The notes beneath the pieces were generated by a model. The model searched no databases. It was not told the origin of the DNA and worked only from the letters and a program-made list of their open reading frames with translations. The translations under genes and the position numbers were made by a program. Positions 19,507-27,304 of a DNA stretch of 64,000 bases are shown piece after piece. Origin of the DNA: Pseudomonadota bacterium (GTDB taxonomy: Bacteria; Pseudomonadota; Alphaproteobacteria; Caulobacterales; Caulobacteraceae); contig JAKBBV010000001.1 of the NCBI GenBank assembly GCA_021808285.1, forward strand, positions 62,001 through 126,000, in the 5' to 3' direction. Position 1 is the stretch's first letter. Each line of letters begins with the position of its first letter.

Positions 19507-19525
19507 ATATAAACAATGTATATAT
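19507..19525. promoter_or_regulatory. Island palindrome, copy 4 (between EthD-like and DmpA-type genes)
   Basis: ATATAAAC-AAT-GTATATAT lies in the 107-base divergent intergenic region. One site could repress both the minus-strand EthD-like gene (19 bases from its start) and the plus-strand DmpA-type gene. TATA-rich halves double as plausible -10 elements. Confidence 0.75.
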
Positions 19526-19594
19526 AAATCTCCTGAGGCTCGGGCTGTCAAATTTGGCCCTGCCGTTGCATCAACGCGGTTCAGAGAGGCGCTT

Positions 19595-20722
19595 ATGAGA
19601 GAGGCCCATCGTCGGACGCCGTCAGGCAAGCTCCGCGCGCGGGGCGCCGGCGTTCCCTTCGTCGGCGAACCCGGCCCGTTCAACGCCATCACCGACGTGG
19701 GCGGTGTGGAGGTGGGCTATTGCACCCTGATCCGGGGTCACGGCGCGCTGGTCGTAGGCGAGGGGCCGGTGCGCACGGGGGTGACGGCGATCTTTCCCCA
19801 CGGACGCGCGCACCCGAACGCCGCAGCCTATGCCGGCTATTTCAGCATGAGCGGAAACGGCGAGATGTCGGGCATGGCCTTCGTCGAGGAGCGTGGCCGG
19901 TTCGACGGCCCGATCACCCTCACCAACACCCACAGCTGCGGTCTGGCGCGGGACGCCACAGCCCGATGGCTGTTCTCTCAACTCAAGGCAGGCGACAAGA
20001 GCGATCAGCCTTTCTGGCTGCCGGTGTCTGCGGAAACCTGCGATGTCGAGCTCAACGACATCAATGGCCATCATGTGAGGGAAGAGCATGTCATCGCCGC
20101 CTTTGATGACGCCAGGTCGGGAGCGATTGAGGAGGGTAGCGTCGGCGGCGGCACAGGAATGCGCTGTTACGAGTTCAAGGGAGGATCTGGGACCGCTTCC
20201 AGAGCCGTCGATTACGCCGGGGAGCGATTTCATGTCGGCGCCTTCGTGCAGTCGAATTTCGGCAAGCGCCATTTGCTGACCATCGCTGGCATCCCCATAG
20301 GCCTCGAAGTGCCGGTAGAGGCGGTCTCGCCGGACGAAAACGGATCCATCATCGGCGTCGTCGCCACCGACGCTCCGCTCCTGCCGCATCAGCTCAGCCG
20401 CGTGGCGCGGCGCGCCGCCTACGGTATCGCCCGCTCCGGCGGGATCGCCTCGAACGAGTCCGGCGACCTGTTCCTCGCTTTCTCCACGGCGGAACGGGCG
20501 GCCGTGGAAACCCACAACGGGATCATCAACTCCCGGTATCTGGGCGAACAGGCCATGAGCCAATTCTATGAGGCGACGATCCAGGCGGTGGACGAGGCGA
20601 TCATGAACAGTCTGTTCGCCAATGAAACCATGGTCGGACGCGATGGACATGTCTGTCCCGGGCTTCCCATCGGGCGTGTGCAGGACATTCTCCGCCGTCA
20701 CGGTCGTCTTCTGGAGGTGTGA
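19595..20722 (+). CDS. P1 family (S58) aminopeptidase, DmpA/BapA type
   Basis: A 375-residue N-terminal-nucleophile-type hydrolase, the same length as DmpA. In this family the precursor cleaves itself before a serine that then becomes the catalytic nucleophile; here the expected junction is Gly250-Ser251 in DENGSIIGVVATDAPLLP, matching the known DmpA Gly249-Ser250. Other family blocks are present: FNAITDVGGVEVGY, LTNTHSCGLARD, EEGSVGGGTGM and GGIASNESGDLFLAFST. DmpA releases D-Ala or Gly, and BapA enzymes release N-terminal beta-amino acids. Start ATG 19595 follows AGAGAGG by five bases. The palindrome at 19507 lies upstream. Confidence 0.92.
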   Translation: MREAHRRTPSGKLRARGAGVPFVGEPGPFNAITDVGGVEVGYCTLIRGHGALVVGEGPVRTGVTAIFPHGRAHPNAAAYAGYFSMSGNGEMSGMAFVEERGRFDGPITLTNTHSCGLARDATARWLFSQLKAGDKSDQPFWLPVSAETCDVELNDINGHHVREEHVIAAFDDARSGAIEEGSVGGGTGMRCYEFKGGSGTASRAVDYAGERFHVGAFVQSNFGKRHLLTIAGIPIGLEVPVEAVSPDENGSIIGVVATDAPLLPHQLSRVARRAAYGIARSGGIASNESGDLFLAFSTAERAAVETHNGIINSRYLGEQAMSQFYEATIQAVDEAIMNSLFANETMVGRDGHVCPGLPIGRVQDILRRHGRLLEV

Positions 20723-20908
20723 ACTCACCGCGCCAACCGAAGGCCCCGAACCCGCCAAAAGGCGTTGGACGCAGCATTGGGGGTCTGAATCCTCTGGTTC
20801 TCTCATGCTGTGGGGATGGAGACCATACGCGGGGCGTGGCCCCCCGCCTTCGCGCGGGCGGCAGGCTCGGGCGATCCGCCAGGCTTGACCCTAGGCTGAG
20901 ATGCCAGG

Positions 20909-20927
20909 ATATTAACATCGTATATAT
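20909..20927. promoter_or_regulatory. Island palindrome, copy 5 (upstream of aminotransferase-TetR unit)
   Basis: ATATTAAC-ATC-GTATATAT, 55 bases before the aminotransferase start, in a 260-base gap that otherwise shows only GC-rich imperfect hairpins. TATATA within the right half could serve as a -10 element. Since the TetR gene follows the aminotransferase, this site would also give autoregulation. Confidence 0.75.
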
Positions 20928-20982
20928 AACAGCGGCGCGGCGACCTGGCCTTCCGCCTGGCCGCGGCAGCGGGAGAAACGCC

Positions 20983-22302
20983 ATGTATCCCAGCAACGAG
21001 TCACGTTCCGCCGCCCTCTACGAAAGGGCCTTGCGGGTCATGCCGGGGGGGAATTCGCGCCATACAGTGTATTTTCCGCCTTACCCCATCTACGCCGTCA
21101 GGGCCGAAGGCGCGCGCGTCTGGGATGCGGACGGAGTCGAGAGACTGGATTTCATCAACAACTACTCCTCGCTCATCCACGGACACAATCACCCCCGGAT
21201 CGTCGAGGCCATCATCTCCCAGGCAGGCCGCCTGCTGTCTGTCGCCATGCCCACCGAGGAAGAGGTGCGTTTGGCGGAGATCGTCTGTGATCGCCTGCCG
21301 GGGGTTGAACAGGTCCGTTTCACCAATTCGGGAACCGAGGGCGTCATGTTCGCCTTCAAGGCGGCGCGAGGGTTCACTGGCCGAAGCAAGATCGCCAAGG
21401 TCGAGGGCGCCTATCATGGCAGCGACGACACTGCCAGCGTCAGCGTCGCGCCGGATCCTCGCCGGTGGGGCTCGGCTCAGGCGCCGGCCAGCGTTCCGGG
21501 TGGCGGCTCCGCGCCCCATGTCTCCGAGGACGTCGTCGTTCTCATCATGAATGATGTGGAGGCCAGCCGGCGCATTCTCAGGGCGCATGCGGAGGATCTC
21601 GCCGGGGTCATTCTCGACCCACTTCCGTCTCACCTGGGTTATGAGGCCGCGACGCCCGATTTCGTCGCCATGCTGCGCGAGGAGACGAGCCGCGCCGGCG
21701 CTCTATTGATCTTCGACGAGGTTTACAGCTTCCGCATGGGGTTCAAGGGCGCGCAGGGCGCACTGGGGGTGACCCCCGACCTCACGGCGCTCGGTAAAGT
21801 CATCGGCGGAGGCCTGCCAATCGGCGCAGTCGGGGGCCGAGAGGACATCATGTCCGGCGTATTCGATCCCAGGCCGGGTCGACCCCGGGTCGGACACGGC
21901 GGCACCTTCAACGCCAACCCGATGACGATGGCCGCCGGTGTGGCGGCGATGGAGATGTTCGACGAGACCGCCTTCAACCGCCTCTCGGCGCTTGGCGAAC
22001 GACTGCGGACCGGTCTGCGCGAGGCGGTTTCCATCGCCCGCGTTCCCGCGACGGTCAGAGGGGCGGCGTCCATGACATCCCTGATGCACATCGCCGATCC
22101 ACCGGCCACCTATCGCGATCTGGTGGCTTCGATGCAGGCCAACCCCAAAGCCCGGGAGCGCGCCCAGAGCGTCTTCCAGCAACTGTTGTCACGCGGCGTC
22201 ATCATCGGCGCCCCGGGTTTGTTCGTGCTCTCAACCGCGTTGACGGAGGCCGACATCGACAAGGCCGTGGATATCACCCTGGAGGCGCTGCGTCGGATCT
22301 GA
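20983..22302 (+). CDS. Class III aminotransferase, beta-amino-acid transaminase-like
   Basis: A 439-residue PLP enzyme of the glutamate-1-semialdehyde aminotransferase fold. The PLP lysine is Lys272 in LTALGKVIGGG, the pyridine-binding Asp is in LIFDEVYSFR, and RFTNSGTEG holds the cofactor phosphate. It is unlikely to be HemL. MPGGNSRHTVYFPPYPIY (Arg26), FDPRPGRP...GGTFNANPMTMAAG and the C-terminal LSTALTEADID resemble, from memory, beta-phenylalanine aminotransferases such as the Variovorax enzyme, where the PGGNSR arginine binds the carboxylate. GGGAG lies seven bases before ATG 20983. Placed beside a DmpA/BapA-type peptidase, it could remove the amino group of a released beta-amino acid. 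Confidence 0.85.
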   Translation: MYPSNESRSAALYERALRVMPGGNSRHTVYFPPYPIYAVRAEGARVWDADGVERLDFINNYSSLIHGHNHPRIVEAIISQAGRLLSVAMPTEEEVRLAEIVCDRLPGVEQVRFTNSGTEGVMFAFKAARGFTGRSKIAKVEGAYHGSDDTASVSVAPDPRRWGSAQAPASVPGGGSAPHVSEDVVVLIMNDVEASRRILRAHAEDLAGVILDPLPSHLGYEAATPDFVAMLREETSRAGALLIFDEVYSFRMGFKGAQGALGVTPDLTALGKVIGGGLPIGAVGGREDIMSGVFDPRPGRPRVGHGGTFNANPMTMAAGVAAMEMFDETAFNRLSALGERLRTGLREAVSIARVPATVRGAASMTSLMHIADPPATYRDLVASMQANPKARERAQSVFQQLLSRGVIIGAPGLFVLSTALTEADIDKAVDITLEALRRI

Positions 22303-22422
22303 GTCGCTGCCCGTCACCGGATAGGAATTGGCCTGTTGCGGGACGGCGCCTGTTGGGGGCAGACTCAGAGGGCCCTGCCGGACGCTCCCACCGGCGCAAT
22401 ACAGAGCCAGCCGCCGAGCCCC

Positions 22423-23067
22423 ATGAACGCCACCCACTCCGTCGCGGTCCGCCAGTACCATAAAGGTAATGTCGCCGAGGATCTCAAGCTTGCGGCCCTG
22501 CGCATCCTGCGGTCCGAGAGGCTTGAGGAGCTGTCCGTTCGGCGTCTTGCCCGTGAGGTTGGGGTTACGCCCGCCAATTTCTACAACCATTTCGCGGACC
22601 TCAATGATCTGATCCTGGAGTTGGGGGCCGACGCCTATCTTGAGCGCGCCAAGCTATTGGCCCACATCCGGCGCACGGCGAAGACGCGCTCTGAGGCGAT
22701 CCTCCAGGTCGCCTTCTCCTATCTCGATCTGGCGCTCCATCAGCCACAGATGTTTCGCATCATGTATGGTTACCTCCCCGAGGCGCAGAAACATGCGGGC
22801 TTCCGGGACGCCTCTGACGTCTCGATGGGGGAGATCGTGGAGATCGTCTATGGCGAGCGACGCCACGATCCGGCTCACCTGGATGAGACCCGCGAACGTT
22901 GCAAGGCGGCCTATGGTCTCGTGGCCTTGGGAGCGGGCCTGGCCCGTAATGTGGTCGAAGGCATTGTGCCGTTTTCCGCGGAACGTGAAGCTGACATGCG
23001 CCGATTTGTGGAGAGCGTCGTTCAGACGTTCATCGATGGCGAGTTTGCCGCGCTAGCCGCCGGCTGA
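22423..23067 (+). CDS. TetR-family transcriptional regulator (candidate island repressor)
   Basis: A 214-residue DNA-binding protein. The N-terminal helix-turn-helix is LSVRRLAREVGVTPANFYNHF, the TetR signature, preceded by AEDLKLAALRILRSERLEEL. The all-helical C-terminal half (TetR_C_33-like, with FRIMYGYLPEA) should bind a ligand and dimerise. It is the only transcription factor in the island and lies 120 bases after the aminotransferase, so it is probably co-transcribed from palindrome copy 5. I infer that it binds the seven 19-bp palindromes. The start ATG 22423 has no clear ribosome-binding site. Confidence 0.9.
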   Translation: MNATHSVAVRQYHKGNVAEDLKLAALRILRSERLEELSVRRLAREVGVTPANFYNHFADLNDLILELGADAYLERAKLLAHIRRTAKTRSEAILQVAFSYLDLALHQPQMFRIMYGYLPEAQKHAGFRDASDVSMGEIVEIVYGERRHDPAHLDETRERCKAAYGLVALGAGLARNVVEGIVPFSAEREADMRRFVESVVQTFIDGEFAALAAG

Positions 23068-23097
23068 ACCCTCCGTCTGTCCTCGCCTGGACGGCCA

Positions 23098-23116
23098 ATA
23101 TCAACGGTGTTTATAT
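23098..23116. promoter_or_regulatory. Island palindrome, copy 6 (upstream of MFS transporter)
   Basis: ATATCAAC-GGT-GTTTATAT, 43 bases before the transporter start. A plausible promoter overlaps it: TGGACG at 23088-23093, 17 bases, then TTATAT (23111-23116), which is part of the palindrome. Binding would therefore cover the -10 region. Confidence 0.75.
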
Positions 23117-23158
23117 CCTCTGGGCTGACCTGGGAAAGGTCGTCCGCGGAGGTTCAGC

Positions 23159-24622
23159 ATGGTTGCGACGCAGCGGGAAAAGTTCGGCGAGCCTGCGTCC
23201 CAAGAGACCCCGTCCCAGGCCGCGGATCGCCGGCGCGAGCGGACAGACGATCCGGTCGCCCGGACGGGAAAATTGACCCGAGGACAGCTTCTGGCCTTCG
23301 CCTTCCCTTCCCTCCCGCACGCTTTTGTCGCCCTTCCGCTCAACATTGTGATTCCGGCATTTTACGCCACCCACACCACTGTGACCTTGCTTCAGATCGG
23401 CGTCTTTACTTCGGGCAGTCGTCTCCTGGACGCCTTTCTGGATCCGATGGTCGGATTCATCTCCGACCGCACGCCAACGCGGTGGGGTAAACGCAAGCCG
23501 TGGCTGATCGCGGCGGGGCTCGTCTGCGCTGCGGCGCTCTTCTTTCTGTTCCAACCGCCGCCAGGCGCCACCATTCTCTATTATGGCCTTTGGTCTTTCC
23601 TCCTCTACTGCGGCTTCTCGCTATTCGAGATTCCCCAGGCCGCCTGGAGCGCGGAGTTGAGCCGCGACTACGCGGAGCGGTCTCGGATCAACACCACGGT
23701 CGCGCAGTTCAATGTGAGCGGAAGCCTCGTCTTCTGGCTCACCCCCATCCTTCTTTTTGCGGTCAGCGGCACGACATCGATCACCGGACAGAGCCTGTCC
23801 GCCATCGCCTGGCTCTATCTGTTGCTCATGCCCGCGGGCCTGCTCGTGGCCGCCAAGGTCGTACCGAGAGGGGCCCCGGTCGCCAGTCAGCCCTTGCGCA
23901 TTCGCGACCTGTTCAAATCGCTTCGGCGCAACAGGCCCTTCAGGGCCTATATTCTGGCTTATGGTCTCTGGGGACTAGGACAGGGCGCCACTCTCTCGGT
24001 CACCATGATTTTCCTGACGGACCGGATGAGACTGGCGAGCGCCTTTCCCTTCATGATGATCGCGCTCTTCTCCACCACCATCGTCAGTCTGCCGGTATGG
24101 TCGCGCCTCGCTCTGAGGTTCGACCGTCACCGGGTCTGGGCCGTGAGTCTCGTCTTAAGCGCTTTGGGTAGGCCGCTGGCCCTGCTCGTGACGCCGGGGC
24201 CGGCGGGTCTTTGGCCGATGCTGGCCCTTACATGCTTAAGCGGATTTCTGACGGCCCCATGGAACTTTGCGCCCCCGGCCATGCTGAGCGATGTGATCGA
24301 CTATGATATTTGGCGCAACGGCGCAAACAAAGCCGCGAACATCTGCGCCATGAATACACTGCTCGTGAAGGCGAGCATGGCGCTGGGCGCCGGCGGCGCG
24401 TTCATCATCATGGATCGATTTCATTATCGGGCAGGGGTGGCGAACACAGGCTCCGCAGAAACGGGCCTCCTGATCGCGTACCTGGTTATCCCTGGCATCT
24501 TTCACGCCCTGGCCGCCGCAGCGGGGTGGCGCTTTCCCCTCACCTCCAGGCGTCAGACCATCGTTCGACGTCGGATCGAGTCCATCGGCCTGCGCCTGGC
24601 CCGAGGAACGCCGTCGCCCTGA
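23159..24622 (+). CDS. MFS transporter, GPH (glycoside-pentoside-hexuronide/cation symporter) type
   Basis: A 487-residue inner-membrane protein with about twelve hydrophobic segments. The loop motif DPMVGFISDRTPTRWGKRKPW is characteristic of the GPH branch (MelB-like) rather than drug exporters; WSAELSRDYAERSRINTT and DVIDYDIWRNGANKAAN are further branch signatures. A hydrophilic N-terminal tail of about 40 residues (DRRRERTDDPVA) precedes the first helix. GGAGG precedes the ATG at 23159. It probably brings the product released by outer-membrane uptake or periplasmic processing into the cytoplasm; the substrate is inferred from context. Confidence 0.88.
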   Translation: MVATQREKFGEPASQETPSQAADRRRERTDDPVARTGKLTRGQLLAFAFPSLPHAFVALPLNIVIPAFYATHTTVTLLQIGVFTSGSRLLDAFLDPMVGFISDRTPTRWGKRKPWLIAAGLVCAAALFFLFQPPPGATILYYGLWSFLLYCGFSLFEIPQAAWSAELSRDYAERSRINTTVAQFNVSGSLVFWLTPILLFAVSGTTSITGQSLSAIAWLYLLLMPAGLLVAAKVVPRGAPVASQPLRIRDLFKSLRRNRPFRAYILAYGLWGLGQGATLSVTMIFLTDRMRLASAFPFMMIALFSTTIVSLPVWSRLALRFDRHRVWAVSLVLSALGRPLALLVTPGPAGLWPMLALTCLSGFLTAPWNFAPPAMLSDVIDYDIWRNGANKAANICAMNTLLVKASMALGAGGAFIIMDRFHYRAGVANTGSAETGLLIAYLVIPGIFHALAAAAGWRFPLTSRRQTIVRRRIESIGLRLARGTPSP

Positions 24623-24640
24623 TGCGGTCAGCGTGCGGGA

Positions 24641-25495
24641 TCAGTGCGAGCGTAGCTCTGCGCCGCCCGTCACCGCGACGACTCCGTCCGGTCGTGAAAG
24701 CCGGAATCGGATCTGCTCTCCATTCGTCGTCCATCTCAGGGCGAGGCTCAATCCGGGAACAACCGGCGCCCGGAAGCGTGCGGCCAGACGCGTCAGACCG
24801 CCGTTCGGCGGCGTCAGGCGCTTGGCGATCATGGCCCAGAGGGCGGAGCCGTGGACGATGATATCCTCAAAACCCGCCGCCAATGCCGCGCGTCTCTCGG
24901 TATGAATCGGATTCCAAATCTCAGCCGCCGCGCTGTAGAGGTGCGGAAAGCCTCGCGCGATGCGGATTTGCGTCTCGCCTTTGGGCCAGCTTGCCGACAC
25001 CCGCTCATCGAGAAGATCGGGACCTTCAAACTCAGGCGCCGGATGTGGACGGCCCGAAAGGGTCGCGCCGCGGAAGATGCTTATGGAGCGCGTGCGGGCG
25101 ACCACAAGGTCGTCAGTGGCCCGACGGTGGATGATGGCGGAGGTTACGGCCACGCCTGAGCGAATCTCCCTGACGCCCACAACTTCGGAAGCGCACACAA
25201 GTCTGTCGCCCAAGCGAAGGGGAGCCAGAAAAGCACTGTCCTGGATCGCGTGAACGCCACGAACGATCTCATCAGGCGAGAGCCGCGCGATCGCGCGACG
25301 ACTGATCTGGCTGAGCGCCCATTCAGGAGAGGCAATCAGGGTTGGGGCGGCTTCGAGACCGGCCGCCTTGGCGTCGTCGAGAGCTCCACTATCGTCGGGA
25401 TCAAGCACGGCGGCGAAGGCAAGAGCTCTGGCCGGCGTGACGTCCCAGCGCAAGGGTCCGAAGCGGCGGCCCAGGTTCTGAGCCTCATACGGCAT
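24641..25495 (-). CDS. Double hot-dog MaoC-type hydratase/dehydratase
   Basis: A 284-residue protein. The N-terminal half resembles the FAS1-like dehydratase domain (LAFAAVLDPDD near the start). The C-terminal half carries the MaoC hydratase signature IWNPIHTERRAALAAGFEDIIVHGSALWAM, with its His and Gly-x-x-x-x-x-x-His positions kept. Such enzymes hydrate or dehydrate enoyl-type thioesters. Two internal segments give the double hot-dog length. It is the last gene of the minus-strand operon SDR-FAH-MaoC under palindrome copy 7, and converges on the MFS gene with only 18 bases between stops. Confidence 0.8.
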   Translation of the reverse strand: MPYEAQNLGRRFGPLRWDVTPARALAFAAVLDPDDSGALDDAKAAGLEAAPTLIASPEWALSQISRRAIARLSPDEIVRGVHAIQDSAFLAPLRLGDRLVCASEVVGVREIRSGVAVTSAIIHRRATDDLVVARTRSISIFRGATLSGRPHPAPEFEGPDLLDERVSASWPKGETQIRIARGFPHLYSAAAEIWNPIHTERRAALAAGFEDIIVHGSALWAMIAKRLTPPNGGLTRLAARFRAPVVPGLSLALRWTTNGEQIRFRLSRPDGVVAVTGGAELRSH

Positions 25496-25528
25496 AACGC
25501 ATCCTTTGCGGGCGGCGCAGCGGTGAGA

Positions 25529-26374
25529 TCATGGGCCAGCCACGACACGCTGTGACTGCGCACCGAGGCCGGATATGCCCAACTCCACGATATCTCCCGC
25601 TTTCAGGTATCTTGGAGGCGTGCGTCCAAGTCCCACCCCGGGCGGCGTCCCTGTCGTGATCACATCGCCGGCTTCCAGGCGCATGAACTGAGAGGCATAG
25701 GCCACCAGCTCCATCACGCCGAACACCATGCTGGAGGTATGGCCCGTCTGCATGCGTTCGCCGTTGACATCGAGCCAGAGGTCCAGAGCCTGAACATCGG
25801 CGATCTCCTCAGGGGTGACGAGATACGGTCCCAAAGGGCCAAAGGTCGGGCATCCCTTGCCCTTCATCCACTGTCCGGAGCGCTCCATCTGATAGTCACG
25901 TTCGGACACGTCGTGACATACGCAGTAGCCGGCGATGGCCGCTCGGGCCGTGGTGAGATCGGCGCGATAGGCATCACGACCAATGACGACCGCCAGCTCG
26001 ACTTCCCAGTCGGTGCGGGTCGAGCCTCGAGGTAGCTCCAGATCATCATTAGGCCCGACGATGCAGCTTGGCGCCTTGTTGAAAAGCACGGGCTCATCGG
26101 GAAGCGGCATGCCCGACTCCGCGGCATGGTCCGCATAATTGAGACCAACAGCGATGAAGTTCCGAACGCCCGCAACACAAGGGCCCAGGCGGGCCCCTTC
26201 GGGAACGGCGGGCAAGGCCAGGAGATCGGTCTGGCCCAAGGCGTGCAACCGGTCCGGGTGCAGGGCCGCTCCGCTGAGATCCCCAATCAAGCCAGAGAGA
26301 TCCCGCCGGCTTCCATCGGGGGCCACGATTCCTGGCCGCTCAGCGCCGGGAGGGCCGTATCGAAACAGCTTCAC
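25529..26374 (-). CDS. Fumarylacetoacetate hydrolase (FAH) family protein
   Basis: A 281-residue enzyme of the FAH superfamily (acylpyruvate hydrolase, 2-oxo-hydratase or decarboxylase). The divalent-metal ligands are visible in DWEVELAVVIG, and FIAVGLNYADHAAESG and DVITTGTPPGVGLG are family blocks. It cleaves C-C bonds or hydrates beta-dicarbonyl-like acids in the cytoplasm. GTG 26374 overlaps the stop of the SDR gene by four bases, so the two are translationally coupled. Its position suggests it handles the keto acid made by the island aminotransferase and dehydrogenase. Confidence 0.88.
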   Translation of the reverse strand: MKLFRYGPPGAERPGIVAPDGSRRDLSGLIGDLSGAALHPDRLHALGQTDLLALPAVPEGARLGPCVAGVRNFIAVGLNYADHAAESGMPLPDEPVLFNKAPSCIVGPNDDLELPRGSTRTDWEVELAVVIGRDAYRADLTTARAAIAGYCVCHDVSERDYQMERSGQWMKGKGCPTFGPLGPYLVTPEEIADVQALDLWLDVNGERMQTGHTSSMVFGVMELVAYASQFMRLEAGDVITTGTPPGVGLGRTPPRYLKAGDIVELGISGLGAQSQRVVAGP

Positions 26375-27108
26375 AGACTCATGCCTCCGTCGATCACCAG
26401 GTTCGAGCCGGTCATGAACGTTGCCTCGTTGCTGGCCAAGAGGATCGCCAAGGCCGCGACTTCATCGGGCGCGCCGATGCGGCCGACCGGATGCCGCGCA
26501 AGAAAGGCTCTGCGGGCGGATTCGATATCGCCTCCCGCCGCCATGCGCTCGCGAAGCGAGGGGGTGTCCACGGTGCCCGGACTAATCGCGTTGCAGCGAA
26601 TGTTTTGTGCGGCGAAGTCCCTGGCGATCGAGAGTGTGAGCCCAAGAACGGCGGCCTTGCTGGCGCCGTAGGCAAAGCGGTTTGGCGGAGCCATGACCGT
26701 CGAGGCCACTGAAGCCATGTTGATGATGGACCCACCGCCCCGCGCGATCATGCCGGGCAGGAAGGCCCGACAGGTCAGAAACATGGACTCGACATTGAGG
26801 GTGAAGCTGCGTCTGAACTCATCGAGTGTGCAGTCCAGGGCTGTGCCGTGCGCGACGAAGCCCGCGCAATTCACCAGCACATCGATATCGGGAACACGAT
26901 CGGCAGCCCGTTGGACAGCCTGCGCATCGGTGACGTCCAGGGCGAAATGCGTCAGGTTCCCGGTGCTGGGGAGCCCCGCCAGTTTGGCGGCGTCAATGTC
27001 GGTGGCCGCAACACGGGCGCCTTCGCTCAGGAACGCCTCAGCGATGGCTCGACCGATGCCTTGGCCTGCCGCAGTGATAAAGCACGACTTGCCCTTCAAC
27101 CGATTCAT
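26371..27108 (-). CDS. Short-chain dehydrogenase/reductase
   Basis: A 245-residue NAD(P)-dependent oxidoreductase. The cofactor glycines are in TAAGQGIGRAIAEAF, NAG-type VNCAGFVAHG follows, and the catalytic Ser...Tyr-x-x-x-Lys is in MASVASTVMAPPNRFAYGASKAAV. The C-terminal FMTGSNLVIDGGMSL is the usual SDR end. I use ATG 27108; the frame runs on to 27153 but that stretch overlaps palindrome copy 7. It is the first gene of the minus-strand operon with FAH and MaoC-type genes. The substrate is probably a hydroxy or keto acid intermediate. Confidence 0.88.
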   Translation of the reverse strand: MNRLKGKSCFITAAGQGIGRAIAEAFLSEGARVAATDIDAAKLAGLPSTGNLTHFALDVTDAQAVQRAADRVPDIDVLVNCAGFVAHGTALDCTLDEFRRSFTLNVESMFLTCRAFLPGMIARGGGSIINMASVASTVMAPPNRFAYGASKAAVLGLTLSIARDFAAQNIRCNAISPGTVDTPSLRERMAAGGDIESARRAFLARHPVGRIGAPDEVAALAILLASNEATFMTGSNLVIDGGMSL

Positions 27109-27143
27109 GTGGCGCGCGACTCCATGACGACGCAAGGGGACCA

Positions 27144-27162
27144 ATATATACAACGTTTATAT
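27144..27162. promoter_or_regulatory. Island palindrome, copy 7 (upstream of SDR-FAH-MaoC operon)
   Basis: ATATATAC-AAC-GTTTATAT, 36 bases before the SDR start on the minus strand. It is the rightmost copy and marks the end of the regulon; I find no copy between here and 64 kb. The remaining 140 bases to the TPR gene show nothing I can identify. Confidence 0.75.
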
Positions 27163-27304
27163 TAGCGATTGTCGACACCGTCGTCGAGATAGGTCGCAGA
27201 TCGGCCGAAGCGCTGGGAGTTGTGTGCGGCGGAACACCCTCGATCCCAACCGTCGCGGCGCGCGACGGACGCCGAACTGAACCCCATCAGAACCCGTAGC
27301 CGCC

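Noticed and set aside
20723-20908. GC-rich hairpins after the DmpA-type gene as a terminator
   Set aside because: Inverted repeats such as GCGGGG...CCCCGC exist but no T-run follows and similar ones arise by chance in such DNA.
20983-22302. Aminotransferase as HemL (glutamate-1-semialdehyde aminomutase)
   Set aside because: The fold is shared, but the PGGNSR start and the late FNANPMTMAAG / ADID blocks, together with the peptidase context, fit beta-transaminases better than haem biosynthesis.
9901-27162. Island as a microcystin (mlr) cluster
   Set aside because: An S12 hydrolase and a transporter fit loosely, but there is no MlrA-type CAAX protease nor MlrC-type metallopeptidase, and other members differ. 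I keep only the general idea of unusual peptide breakdown.
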